A stretch of 64,000 nt of DNA from assembly GCF_020422885.1 (NCBI RefSeq), contig NZ_CP084622.1, positions 2,189,001 to 2,253,000 of the forward strand, given 5' to 3'. This DNA comes from Mesobacillus sp. S13 (GTDB taxonomy: Bacteria; Bacillota; Bacilli; Bacillales; Cytobacillaceae). Positions within the stretch are counted from its first letter, which is position 1. The number at the start of each line of letters is the position of its first letter. Positions 16,971 through 26,341 of the stretch are shown here, one piece after another. A model generated the notes under the pieces. That model did not search any database and had not been told where the DNA came from. It saw only the letters and a program-made list of their open reading frames with translations. The position numbers were made by a program, and so were the translations under genes.

Positions 16971-18776
16971 ATGCTGCTGTTAAAGGTATTTAATGGGGCG
17001 ATGAAATTGAGAAATATAAAGGACAAATACCAGTTAATTGATTTATTCGCTGGTGCTGGTGGTTTAAGTAACGGTTTTGTACAAACGGGCAAATTTGAAG
17101 TGGCAGGGGCTGTCGAAATAAATGCTGAGGCAGTCCAGACTTATATAGAAAATCATGAGAAAAATAATAACATTATTATCAATTCACCAGAAGGTAAAAG
17201 TGATATCACAAAAATAAATTTCAAGGATTTTATGCAAAATAGACATATTAACCCATTAGAAGCAGTGGTAATTGGCGGGCCACCATGTCAGGGATTTTCA
17301 AATGCAAATAGACAAAAGAATTATTTAATATCGGGAAATAATCAACTTGTTAAAGAATTCGCAAGAGCAATTGATGAAATTAGACCAATTGCTTTTTTAA
17401 TGGAAAACGTTAAAACAATGAATTCCTTGACTCATAAATTCTTTGTAACTGAGCATAGCGATAGTGGTATTTTCGCTTATAGTTCAGAAGAACACTTAAG
17501 AAAAATTAATGGAGATCAAACGCCATTTTGGAGAGATGATGAACTTATATTACTGGAAACAGAAAGAACAACAAATAAGAATTTATTTAATGAAATTGTC
17601 AGGATGACAGATTTTTCCCCTATTATAACGGAAGAAACTCAGCTTTCCAGGTTGAGAAGTGTTGTTCGTAATTTAAATAAATCCAATCTATACAATCCGA
17701 TAACAAATAAAGAGAAAAAAGAGCTTTTAGAAATCCACAAAATTATTGAAGCGCTCTTAGAATATAAATGTGAAAATAAACAAATAGAACAAGAAATAAA
17801 AGAAATTATAAGTTCTGCTATTGATACTTTAAGAATAATAACTACCGGAAAAAATACAAATAATAATATCGCGCTTACTAACCTTCAGGGGTTTTTAGAA
17901 GTAAATCAGGTCCTTAGATATCTAAGTGAGCTTGCGAAAGAAAAAATTGTTACCATAGGAGAACCCAAAGTTTTAGAGGGTAATAAACTAAAGATAGTAG
18001 TAGGTGTAAAGTCATATAATATTGTAGTTTATTTGGAGAAATTCTTTAGTTATTTAGGGTATAAGATAGAATCAGGAATTGTGCATTCAAATCACTATTG
18101 TGTCCCTCAAAAGCGTCAAAGGTTTATGATATTAGGTGTTAAGTCAAATGATATGAAACCAGATACAAAAATCGAGTTTCCTCCTCCAGTTGAGCACTTA
18201 AAAGAAGAATTTACAGTTAAAGATGCAATTGGCGATTTGGAAAATATCACTCCATCAGTACATGTAGATCATAACAAACTTGACTATAATGTGAGTTCTA
18301 TTCAAACTGTGATGCAAAACTATTTTCGTTCTGGTATGGACGAGAAAGTGATTTATAATCATGTTAATACCAATAGTGAGCCTTTAAGCAAACAGAGGTT
18401 TGAAGAAATAAAAAAGAGTGAAGGAAAGAACTTTCATAGCTTATCAAAAGAGCTGAAAGAGATCTCTTATACTGATGCTTCTCGTACACAAAATACAGTA
18501 TATTTAAGGTTAAATTACGACAGCCCATCCCCTACTGTTATAAATGTTCGAAAGTCGATGTGGCAACATCCTAAGAACGCAGTTGCTTTAAGTATAAGAG
18601 AAGCAGCTAGGTTACAATCATTTAAAGACAATTATATTTTTAAAGGGTCTAAAGATAAGCAGTATCAGCAAATAGGAAATGCAGTACCTCCGCTTATGGC
18701 TAGGGCTATGGCAGAACAAATATTGCATTACTTAGGAGATAAGCCTATCCAATATATTAAAGATGAATTAAAGTAA
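16971..18776 (+). CDS. mzaA: C5-cytosine DNA methyltransferase of an MZA defence system (MzaA)
   Basis: A 601-residue C5 methylase: SAM motif FAGAGG (26-31), catalytic GGPPCQG with Cys106, MENV (144-147), QKRQR (380-384), and the C-terminal QQIGNAVPPLMARAMAEQI. A roughly 230-residue insertion separates ENV from QxRxR, much longer than in ordinary Dcm enzymes. The start at 16971 has AAGG 10 bases upstream; ATG 17001 is an alternative that trims ten residues. It heads the MORC-Z1-DUF4420-AIPR gene set, the published mzaABCDE order (and the MutL/MORC restriction systems described earlier by comparative genomics). Its own terminator separates it from mzaB, so the methylase may be expressed independently. 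The target sequence is unknown. Confidence 0.9.
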   Translation: MLLLKVFNGAMKLRNIKDKYQLIDLFAGAGGLSNGFVQTGKFEVAGAVEINAEAVQTYIENHEKNNNIIINSPEGKSDITKINFKDFMQNRHINPLEAVVIGGPPCQGFSNANRQKNYLISGNNQLVKEFARAIDEIRPIAFLMENVKTMNSLTHKFFVTEHSDSGIFAYSSEEHLRKINGDQTPFWRDDELILLETERTTNKNLFNEIVRMTDFSPIITEETQLSRLRSVVRNLNKSNLYNPITNKEKKELLEIHKIIEALLEYKCENKQIEQEIKEIISSAIDTLRIITTGKNTNNNIALTNLQGFLEVNQVLRYLSELAKEKIVTIGEPKVLEGNKLKIVVGVKSYNIVVYLEKFFSYLGYKIESGIVHSNHYCVPQKRQRFMILGVKSNDMKPDTKIEFPPPVEHLKEEFTVKDAIGDLENITPSVHVDHNKLDYNVSSIQTVMQNYFRSGMDEKVIYNHVNTNSEPLSKQRFEEIKKSEGKNFHSLSKELKEISYTDASRTQNTVYLRLNYDSPSPTVINVRKSMWQHPKNAVALSIREAARLQSFKDNYIFKGSKDKQYQQIGNAVPPLMARAMAEQILHYLGDKPIQYIKDELK

Positions 18777-18780
18777 TTAA

Positions 18781-18813
18781 AAGGCAGCAATCCATTCGAG
18801 GGTTGCTGTCTTA
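18781..18813 (+). terminator. Terminator between mzaA and mzaB
   Basis: AAGGCAGCAA (18781-18790) pairs with TTGCTGTCTT (18802-18811) with one wobble pair; a T-rich tail follows. It splits the system into two transcription units, with promoter-like A+T-rich sequence (18815-18870) before mzaB. Confidence 0.65.
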
Positions 18814-18885
18814 TTTATTAATAATTTGTTAGAATAATATAAAGGTAAAAATAGTAAGCAGAGTAAACAAAATGGGAGAATATTT

Positions 18886-20358
18886 ATGGAAACTATAAAT
18901 ACTCAGCCGTCTGCTACTCCTGTAATACAAGCATTAAGGAGTATTGGATATAATTCTCAAACAGCAGTGGCAGATATTATTGATAACAGTGTGGATGCAC
19001 ATGCAGATCATGTCCGCATTAACTTTGTATATGACATGGGTGATGGTTTTATTAGGATTGAAGACAATGGAATTGGTATGTCCGATATAACACTCCAACA
19101 AGCAATGACCATAGGTTCCAAAGACCCTCGAAATAAAAGAGCCAAGGATGAACTTGGGCGATTTGGAATGGGATTGAAAACTGCTTCATTTTCATTAGGA
19201 AAAAGACTATGTGTAATTTCTAAAAGTAATGGCATAGTGTCTGAACGGTGTTGGGATTTGGATTATGTCAGTGAAAAAAATCAGTGGCTAATGTTCAAAA
19301 CAGTTCCATATGAAATAAAAAGTAAAGTTGGCCAAATTAATGGAGATAACGGAACAATAGTCTTTATAGACAGACTGGATCGTTTCAGTGGATTCGGTAC
19401 CAACAAAATCCTCAAGCATGATAGTTATAATTCTAAAGTAAAGCGAATACAGAAATATTTAGAAATGGTATTTCATGTGATGATAGAGAGTGGTTTAACC
19501 ATTACTATAAATGACAATAAGTTGGACCCATGGAACCCTTTTTTGGAGGGGAATCCGAGACGAATTGAAGGGGAAGAACAACTTATAAGAGTTAATAAGA
19601 ACATAATGAAAATTACTCCATATGTCTTACCACACCCAAGTACTTTTAATATGTTGGATTATAAAAATGCTGGTGGAATTAAGGGGTGGCGAGATCAACA
19701 AGGATTTTATATTTATAGAGAGAACCGAATGGTTAGTTATGGAGATTGGTTTGGAATGTTCTCCAAGGATATTCCTTCAGAATTAGTTAGAATTAAAGTT
19801 GAATTTACTAATGCAGCAGACGACGACTGGAAAATAGATGTGAAAAAATCCTCAATTTCAGTTCCAGATGAGGCAAAGGAAGATCTCTATGCAATTGGGA
19901 AGCACAACAGGCATATATCAAAAGAAATAATGCTATACAGAACAAAAGCTGGTAGATCTGGCGAAAAAATCAAAGGTTCATTAAATACTTGGGAACTTGC
20001 AACAGACGATATTAATAGTTCCTATACATTGAATAGGAATCATCCTATATTAACTGAAATTCTTAAAAATGTTGATAATAATATCGGTAAAACAATAAAT
20101 GTATATCTCAAATTAGTGGAGTTAGGTTCGCCCAATAATCTCTTACAACCTGTTAGTATGGTAAAAAAAGCAGAACAGGAGCTAGAAGAGAAAACAAAAA
20201 AGCTTATCCTTGATTATGCAGAAATATTATTTAGTACAGGGATAGATTTAGATATAGAAAAGGTAGCAGAAACAATCTCTATGATGTCAGGGTTTGAAGG
20301 TGTAGAGATATTTACTATAAAAAAAATCATTGAAAGAGACGTGTTAACAAATGAATAA
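18886..20358 (+). CDS. mzaB: MORC/MutL-type GHKL ATPase of the MZA system (MzaB)
   Basis: A 490-residue protein with an N-terminal GHKL ATP-binding fold: N-box VADIIDNSVDA (Asn34), G1 box DNGIGM (60-65), and lid GRFGMGLKTASFS (91-103). An S5-like transducer region follows, containing the ILKHDSYNSK segment and the conserved Lys-rich DDDWKIDVKKSS motif, which resembles the MutL/MORC S5 lysine. It lacks a MutL C-terminal endonuclease motif. In MORC-type systems this ATPase is thought to clamp or remodel DNA for the effector. Its stop overlaps mzaC by 8 bases. Confidence 0.9.
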   Translation: METINTQPSATPVIQALRSIGYNSQTAVADIIDNSVDAHADHVRINFVYDMGDGFIRIEDNGIGMSDITLQQAMTIGSKDPRNKRAKDELGRFGMGLKTASFSLGKRLCVISKSNGIVSERCWDLDYVSEKNQWLMFKTVPYEIKSKVGQINGDNGTIVFIDRLDRFSGFGTNKILKHDSYNSKVKRIQKYLEMVFHVMIESGLTITINDNKLDPWNPFLEGNPRRIEGEEQLIRVNKNIMKITPYVLPHPSTFNMLDYKNAGGIKGWRDQQGFYIYRENRMVSYGDWFGMFSKDIPSELVRIKVEFTNAADDDWKIDVKKSSISVPDEAKEDLYAIGKHNRHISKEIMLYRTKAGRSGEKIKGSLNTWELATDDINSSYTLNRNHPILTEILKNVDNNIGKTINVYLKLVELGSPNNLLQPVSMVKKAEQELEEKTKKLILDYAEILFSTGIDLDIEKVAETISMMSGFEGVEIFTIKKIIERDVLTNE

Positions 20359-23044
20359 AGAGATTCGTGAGGACTATTTAGTAACTTTTGAAAATCTTTA
20401 TACAGCCTTTAAGAATACCGGTTTTGAAAATCCATTAGATATCGCATTAGAAAAGGCCCAAGAAAAGATAGAAAAAAGGTATGGAGAAATTACATCTGAT
20501 GATTTGGAAAGTTTGGCTCTGGAAGCTTTTTCAATTTACGGAGAGATAAATGTTAGGAAAGCGACTACAATTAGAAGTAAAGTTAATGTTCCATGGTTTA
20601 AGGGTACTCATCCTACTTATTCTTACTTTTGGCCGCGTTATGAAAAATACCTAAAGCAAATAAAAAAATGGCCAGTTGAAACTGTGGAATCAATTAATGA
20701 TACAACAAACGAAATTTTAAAAAGTATTGGTAATCCAAAGAGTGACCAGTCATTTGATAAAAGAGGACTGGTTTTAGGATATGTTCAATCGGGGAAAACA
20801 GCTAACTTTACTGGTTTAATAAATAAAGCTTTTGACGTTGGCTATAAATTAGTGATTGTCCTAGCAGGAATGCATAATGATCTGCGTTCCCAAACTCAAT
20901 TGAGATTAGAACGTGAGGTTGTAGGAACAGTCAATACTATTACGGGTGAGAAACATGGTGTGGCCCAAGTTAGAACGGGGGGAACACAAATTGAAACATG
21001 GACTACAGTGCAGGATGATATATCAACCAACAATACAATAGGTATTAAGAACCTTGATAAGCCGATATTGCTTGTAGTGAAAAAACAAAAAGATGTTTTG
21101 CCGAAATTAATTGATATATTAAGAAATAGTATAAGGCTTTCCGAGATGAGTCCCCCAGTGTTAATTATTGATGATGAAGCAGATCAAGCCAGTGTTGATG
21201 CTTCTGGCAAACCTGCGGACGATCCAAGCCGAATTAACCATTTAATAAGAGAGTTATTAAGTTTATTTGAACAGAAATCATATGTGGGATATACCGCTAC
21301 TCCCTTCGCTAACCTTTTGATAAAGGCAAATGCCAACCATTCAGAGATAGGAAAGGATTTATATCCAAAAGACTTTGTAATTGCATTGCCAAAACCAAGG
21401 GGATATTGCGGTCCAGATGAATATTTTAATACGACTGGCTATTTAGAAGACAACAAGCCAATGTATATTAGGTATTTAAAACCTAAAGATATTGAGGTTT
21501 TAGATAAAATAAGAACAAAGGATGACGCTGATTTATTTATCGAAGTACCAGATTCTATGAAAGAGGCAATATATTCTTTTTTGATCTCTGTTGCAATCAG
21601 AAATTTGAGAGAACAAATTGGAGAACATAATTCAATGTTAATCCATACTTCAAGGTTAACTGATATTCAAAACTCAATGTATGGTGTTATTAAAGAATTC
21701 TATAAAAGATTATCGAACGACCTAATTTATAATTATAAAAGTGAATACTTAGATATTCTTAAAGAATTGTATGAAGAAGACTTTTTACAAGTGCAAAGGA
21801 ACACTAAATCTTCCCAACAATTCACGGAGTTTTCATGGGAAGAAGTATACAAACAAATTAAAGTTGTTGCAGGAAAAATTGAAGTGATGGAAATTAACGG
21901 CGAGAGTGAAGATGTCCTCGAATACGACAAATATAAAGAAAATGGACTCTATGTGATTGCGATTGGCGGGAATAAGTTATCAAGAGGGTTAACATTAGAA
22001 GGTCTAACAATTTCGTACTATTATCGTTCTAGTTCTATGTACGATACACTAATGCAAATGGGACGCTGGTTTGGTTTCCGTAATGGTTATATGGATCTTT
22101 GTCGAATCTTTACTAGTGAAGAAATTGCTGAAAATTTCGAGTACCTTGCTGGGGTTATGAGTGAGTTAAGAAAAGAGTTTGAGATATTTGCCCAAAATGA
22201 AGATATGACACCAGAAGACTATGCTATAAAGATGTTAAAGCATAAATCAATGACTGTAACTAGTCCAGCTAAAATGGGAACAGCAGAGTCACCTATCATT
22301 TATTCAGGCACGATGCAACAAACTCGTAGTTTCGAAAAAAACCAAGAATTTTATGTTAACAATATGGATGCTACGGTTGAATTAGTTAACAGTATAGAAG
22401 ATTTTGCAGTGGAAAATTATAGAACAAAGTATCATATTTCTAGAGACGTTCCCAGTCATATTGTAGTTGATTTTCTAAAAAAGTATAAGACTATCTCCTC
22501 AGCTAGAATTGTTAATAGCAAAAAGATAGCAGATTATATTATTCAAATGAATAACAAGCAATTCTTAGAAAAATTTAATATCGCTATTGTAGATATAACG
22601 GAAGCTACTTTAAAAAGCCAGAAAGCGATAAATAACGGAATTAATAAGTGGAATGTAAATCTAGGGAAATTACACATTGAAAGTGCAGTTATACGTAGTA
22701 TCGATCAGAATAAAAGTAAGGGAACAGGGGTTATAGATATAGGTGCAATAGTTGCCGCGAATCAAGAATTTATTGATATAGAGAATCGTACTAAAGATAA
22801 AATTACAAATTTAGCATTGAGAGCTAATCAAAATCCTCTATTACTTATCTATCCATTGCATCCGGGAGTAAGCGCCTTTAAAAAGCTGAATATTAATTTT
22901 AACCAAAATCTTGTTCCTATTGGATTGGCATTCTCGTTCCCAGAGATTACAGAAGTACCCGATTTAGATAATGATTCAAATAATAGAGTAATACAACAAG
23001 GTAATTATATTTACAACAATACTGTAGGGAAGGAAAATAAATGA
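20351..23044 (+). CDS. mzaC: Z1-domain helicase-like ATPase of the MZA system (MzaC)
   Basis: An 897-residue superfamily-II-like protein. Walker A is GYVQSGKTANF (SGKT at 147-150), Walker B LIIDDEAD (274-278), then motif III-like SYVGYTATPFANLL. The Z1 signature GGNKLSRGLTLEG, with MYDTLMQMGRWFGFR, lies at about residues 538-580 and supplies the helicase C-lobe arginine finger region. Known association: Z1 proteins occur almost only in MORC-linked defence operons. It overlaps mzaB by 8 bases and mzaD by 4 bases, indicating translational coupling. The inferred role is ATP-driven DNA translocation or sensing for the nuclease partner. Confidence 0.92.
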   Translation: MNKEIREDYLVTFENLYTAFKNTGFENPLDIALEKAQEKIEKRYGEITSDDLESLALEAFSIYGEINVRKATTIRSKVNVPWFKGTHPTYSYFWPRYEKYLKQIKKWPVETVESINDTTNEILKSIGNPKSDQSFDKRGLVLGYVQSGKTANFTGLINKAFDVGYKLVIVLAGMHNDLRSQTQLRLEREVVGTVNTITGEKHGVAQVRTGGTQIETWTTVQDDISTNNTIGIKNLDKPILLVVKKQKDVLPKLIDILRNSIRLSEMSPPVLIIDDEADQASVDASGKPADDPSRINHLIRELLSLFEQKSYVGYTATPFANLLIKANANHSEIGKDLYPKDFVIALPKPRGYCGPDEYFNTTGYLEDNKPMYIRYLKPKDIEVLDKIRTKDDADLFIEVPDSMKEAIYSFLISVAIRNLREQIGEHNSMLIHTSRLTDIQNSMYGVIKEFYKRLSNDLIYNYKSEYLDILKELYEEDFLQVQRNTKSSQQFTEFSWEEVYKQIKVVAGKIEVMEINGESEDVLEYDKYKENGLYVIAIGGNKLSRGLTLEGLTISYYYRSSSMYDTLMQMGRWFGFRNGYMDLCRIFTSEEIAENFEYLAGVMSELRKEFEIFAQNEDMTPEDYAIKMLKHKSMTVTSPAKMGTAESPIIYSGTMQQTRSFEKNQEFYVNNMDATVELVNSIEDFAVENYRTKYHISRDVPSHIVVDFLKKYKTISSARIVNSKKIADYIIQMNNKQFLEKFNIAIVDITEATLKSQKAINNGINKWNVNLGKLHIESAVIRSIDQNKSKGTGVIDIGAIVAANQEFIDIENRTKDKITNLALRANQNPLLLIYPLHPGVSAFKKLNINFNQNLVPIGLAFSFPEITEVPDLDNDSNNRVIQQGNYIYNNTVGKENK

Positions 23045-24045
23045 TTAATATCTCAGAGAGTTTTAAAAATCTCATTGAAGATGCTAGCGATGAGAAAACT
23101 GATGACATTTACAGGTTGGAGCCAATTTATTTTCACAAGCCATATATACTGATAGGGATTGATTTACTTAACTTGCAACGCAGAATTTATATAGATATAT
23201 CCAAGGAAGGATGGGAAGATGAACAATTGAAGACTTTTCCTAAATGGAGAGGTATTGAAATTGGCCAAGAATATTTTAATCAAGTAGGGCCACTAAAAGA
23301 TAAAAAATTCCTAGTAATTTCTCAAGTAGTAGAGGGGAGTGAAGAAATTTTTGAAAGGGTACTTCAGAATTTAGTTGATCACATTTTAATTAATGACGAT
23401 TTGCCCCTTTATTCAAAAGTATATGAAACATTAGATCGCTGGCATAATTTTTTTAAAAGAAAATTTGATGCTAAGTTAACAATTGAAGAAGAGATTGGGC
23501 TATTTGGTGAGCTTTACTATATAAATAAGTGGCTTGATTACCATCCCCAAGAACCACCTTTAATAATTAAAGATTGGAAGGGCCCTTTAAAATTCCGCAT
23601 AGACTTTGTAAGCAGGTTTTATGGAATAGAAATCAAGACAATCACCCCGAAAATCAGAGATGAGATTAAGATATCCAGTGAAAAGCAATTAGAAGTAAAC
23701 CCTGTCATTAATAAATTGTTTTTATATGTATTAAAGGTTGAAGTAAATAAAACAACGGGAAAAACACTTCGTAATATGATTGAACTAATTGAGGAACGGC
23801 TAGTAACCCGTGCACCTTCTTTAGCAGTACAATTCAAAGATTTACTAATAGATGCGGGTGTTATTGCTCAAGATTATGATGAAAATTTTATCTTTGTACA
23901 TGACGAATTAGGGTACAATGCTGTTGAGGGTTTTCCAAAACTTACTTCAAAAAACCTACCGACAGGTATTACGAATGTGACATATTCTATTGATTTGTCT
24001 CATTGTAAAAATTTTAAAGTATCAATTGATGACCTATTTAGCTAA
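23041..24045 (+). CDS. mzaD: DUF4420 / PD-(D/E)XK motif protein of the MZA system (MzaD)
   Basis: A 334-residue protein with an ordered PD-(D/E)XK nuclease pattern. A Glu-rich helix comes first (LTIEEEIGLFGELYYINKWL), then RIDFV with Asp188 and, after a short turn, GIEIKT with Glu197 and Lys199. These three residues are the expected metal-binding and catalytic set, so the domain looks active. The family (PD-(D/E)XK motif protein, DUF4420) is a constant partner of Z1 and AIPR genes. It overlaps mzaC by 4 bases; mzaE starts 18 bases further on. The inferred role is DNA cleavage subunit. Confidence 0.87.
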   Translation: MINISESFKNLIEDASDEKTDDIYRLEPIYFHKPYILIGIDLLNLQRRIYIDISKEGWEDEQLKTFPKWRGIEIGQEYFNQVGPLKDKKFLVISQVVEGSEEIFERVLQNLVDHILINDDLPLYSKVYETLDRWHNFFKRKFDAKLTIEEEIGLFGELYYINKWLDYHPQEPPLIIKDWKGPLKFRIDFVSRFYGIEIKTITPKIRDEIKISSEKQLEVNPVINKLFLYVLKVEVNKTTGKTLRNMIELIEERLVTRAPSLAVQFKDLLIDAGVIAQDYDENFIFVHDELGYNAVEGFPKLTSKNLPTGITNVTYSIDLSHCKNFKVSIDDLFS

Positions 24046-24063
24046 AAATAAGGATGATTCTAG

Positions 24064-25911
24064 GTGAACGAAACTAAGAAAAAGTTAGATTTTTATTATG
24101 AATTTATGGATACTGTAGAACAAAAGGGAAGAGCAGCAGGGAGTAGGCAGACTCCTTTTTTGCTAGAAGTCCTACCTTATATTAATACTGAGGATGAACC
24201 CTCTGTTATATATTTTGGAAAAAAAGAATCTAAGATTCAACTTAACGGTTATTTATATCATGAAGAAGCAAGTACTTTAAACTTGTACGTTGTAGATTAT
24301 GAACCATACTTTGATGTAAATGAATTACCAACTGTAAATATGACAACCGTAAAAGAATTTGCAAGCAAAGCAAAACGTTTTTTTACGAATGCTGAAACAA
24401 TCCTTCAGTTTGCTGACCGATCTATGGAATATTTTGATGTAACAAAAATGATAGTTAATAATAAAAACGAGATTGAGGAAGTAAATATTTATGTTATAAC
24501 TAGTAAATTTTATATCTCAAATAAACCAATTGACTTAACTATTCCTGGTATAGAAACAGTTAATGTACATGTATGGGATATGGATCGAGTGTACAAGTTA
24601 TCGGAAGCAGAACAAGGTATAAGGGAATTTGATATACTTTTTGACTCAGAATATAATCAATCTATTAACATGATGCATATTCCTAATGAAAGTGAATATG
24701 GGCTGATAGATTGTTATATAGGTGTTATCCCAGCAAAATTATTAGCAAAATTATATGATGATTATGGTCCAAAGTTGGTTGAAAGGAATGTGCGTTCCTT
24801 TTTACAAGCGCGAGGTGGTACCAACAAAGGGATTAGGGATACTCTAAAAGATGAGAGACAACGGGAATTATTTGTTGCCTATAACAATGGGATATCAAGT
24901 GTTGCTAAAGCTGGAGATATAAGTCGGATTGGGGACTCTAATTTATATGAGATAAGGTCATTAACAAGTTGGCAAATTGTTAACGGAGGCCAAACTACAG
25001 CGTCTATACATCAAGCATATAAGAATGATATTAATTTAGATGGAGTATATGTCCAGACTAAACTGACTATAATTAATACACCAGTAGACTTATCAAACAA
25101 TGAAACTTCGTTGGATCGACATGCATTTGAAGATGAAATGATATCTAAGATTTCTGAGTATGCAAATACTCAAAATAAAATTAATAAATCAGATTTATTG
25201 GCAAATACACGCTTCATGTCAGATATAGAAAAACTTTCTCGTACAATATGGGTACCAGCACAAGATAACAGGAAAGAGGAAGTAAAATGGTACTTTGAAC
25301 GTGCCCGAGGGCAATATATGGTTGATATTAGCAGACGTTCAAAGGGAAAAGAACAAAACGCATTTAAAAAAACGTATCCAAAAGAAAAAGTCATTACAAA
25401 GGTAGAACTTGCAAAGTATTTTATGTCGTGGGAAGGCTATCCACATATATCAAGTAAGGGTGGAGAAGAGGCTTTTAAGCGGTTTATGGATTTAAATAGC
25501 CAATTTTGGAAACAAAGTATTGGATCAAATGAAAATGGGCAGTTATCACAAAATATACTAACGATTGATAGCGAATATTATAAGCAGCTGATAGCTAGAA
25601 GAATTATTAATGCGTTTGTCACAAGTATTGTTGAATCTATGAATTTAAAAGGGTATAGAGCAAATGTTATTTACTATACGGTTTCGATGCTAAATCACCT
25701 ATACAGAAAAGAAATAGATTTATTAGAGGTATGGCAAAGACAAACTTTACCTGATAAGTGGGAGGATAAAGTTAAAGTAATTGCTATTAATGCTCTAAAT
25801 TATTTAAGAGAATCTGCGGGAGAGCAAAACGTTACTCAGTGGGCAAAAAAAGAGGACTGCTGGAAAGGATTTGTTAAAGAATCCTCTAAGGTATTAAGTA
25901 GTATGGTATAG
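24064..25911 (+). CDS. mzaE: AIPR-family (abortive infection phage resistance) protein of the MZA system (MzaE)
   Basis: A 615-residue protein with the AIPR signature: NRARG-like LQARGGTNKGIRDTL, then AYNNGISSVAKAGDIS, and SWQIVNGGQTTASIHQAY with NGGQT at 307-311. The C-terminal third is helical. The start is GTG 24064, with AAGGAT 8 bases upstream. AIPR proteins were first linked to abortive infection of phage-infected lactococci and recur in MZA and other defence operons. The biochemical activity is not established. It is the last gene of the operon; a strong terminator follows. Confidence 0.9.
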   Translation: MNETKKKLDFYYEFMDTVEQKGRAAGSRQTPFLLEVLPYINTEDEPSVIYFGKKESKIQLNGYLYHEEASTLNLYVVDYEPYFDVNELPTVNMTTVKEFASKAKRFFTNAETILQFADRSMEYFDVTKMIVNNKNEIEEVNIYVITSKFYISNKPIDLTIPGIETVNVHVWDMDRVYKLSEAEQGIREFDILFDSEYNQSINMMHIPNESEYGLIDCYIGVIPAKLLAKLYDDYGPKLVERNVRSFLQARGGTNKGIRDTLKDERQRELFVAYNNGISSVAKAGDISRIGDSNLYEIRSLTSWQIVNGGQTTASIHQAYKNDINLDGVYVQTKLTIINTPVDLSNNETSLDRHAFEDEMISKISEYANTQNKINKSDLLANTRFMSDIEKLSRTIWVPAQDNRKEEVKWYFERARGQYMVDISRRSKGKEQNAFKKTYPKEKVITKVELAKYFMSWEGYPHISSKGGEEAFKRFMDLNSQFWKQSIGSNENGQLSQNILTIDSEYYKQLIARRIINAFVTSIVESMNLKGYRANVIYYTVSMLNHLYRKEIDLLEVWQRQTLPDKWEDKVKVIAINALNYLRESAGEQNVTQWAKKEDCWKGFVKESSKVLSSMV

Positions 25912-25935
25912 AATTAGTTCAAATAATTTTAATTA

Positions 25936-25974
25936 AACGACTACTGACTAACGTTTAGAAAGTAGTCGTTTTTC
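25936..25974 (+). terminator. Rho-independent terminator of the MZA operon
   Basis: AACGACTACT (25936-25945) pairs perfectly with AGTAGTCGTT (25961-25970), followed by T residues. The rest of 25912-26341 holds the vsr remnant and a second terminator. Confidence 0.85.
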
Positions 25975-26122
25975 TATTTTATAGGAAAAATTATTAAAAC
26001 AATACTAGGTTCAAATGTTTCATTCTTTTAACTTATAGTAGTTTAAACTACCAATTACTAAAAGTTTATAGCAGGTGTTTTAAAAAACCGGCTGGAATAA
26101 CTTTGTCCTTGTATCCAGATAA

Positions 26123-26290
26123 CTAGTTGTTAGATTTACCATCATCAATAAAATTAGCTATAAAATTAATGGTCTCATTAAAATCTGTTTTTAAGTCATG
26201 CTCCCATATTCGTAAGAGGTTCCATTTGTTCTCTCTATATAAGGTGGCGATTATAGTATTTCTCGTCATGCCTATATAGAGCTGATTCAT
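26123..26290 (-). pseudogene. C-terminal remnant of a Vsr (very short patch repair) endonuclease gene
   Basis: On the minus strand the last 40 codons read LYRENKWNLLRIWEHDLKTD and then FNETINFIANFIDD before a TAG at 26123. This aligns with the C-terminus of the intact Vsr at 33784-34197 (FYLQKGWHILRIWEHEIRQD, FDETILKIATFI). The catalytic N-terminal two thirds are absent: upstream of codon 1 there is only a terminator hairpin. It is therefore a broken gene, most likely the former vsr of the neighbouring MZA methylase. It was not produced by recent duplication of the intact copy, because the DNA and protein sequences have clearly diverged. Confidence 0.75.
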
Positions 26291-26311
26291 TGGAATGCAT
26301 TCGACCGTAGA

Positions 26312-26336
26312 AAAACCACCCGTCCCGGGTGGTTTT
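26312..26336. terminator. Short strong hairpin at the 3' end of the AddB-like gene
   Basis: AAAACCACCC (26312-26321) pairs perfectly with GGGTGGTTTT (26327-26336); A/T runs on both arms allow termination on either strand. It lies 6 bases beyond the stop of the minus-strand gene at 26342. Confidence 0.8.
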
Positions 26337-26341
26337 CATTA

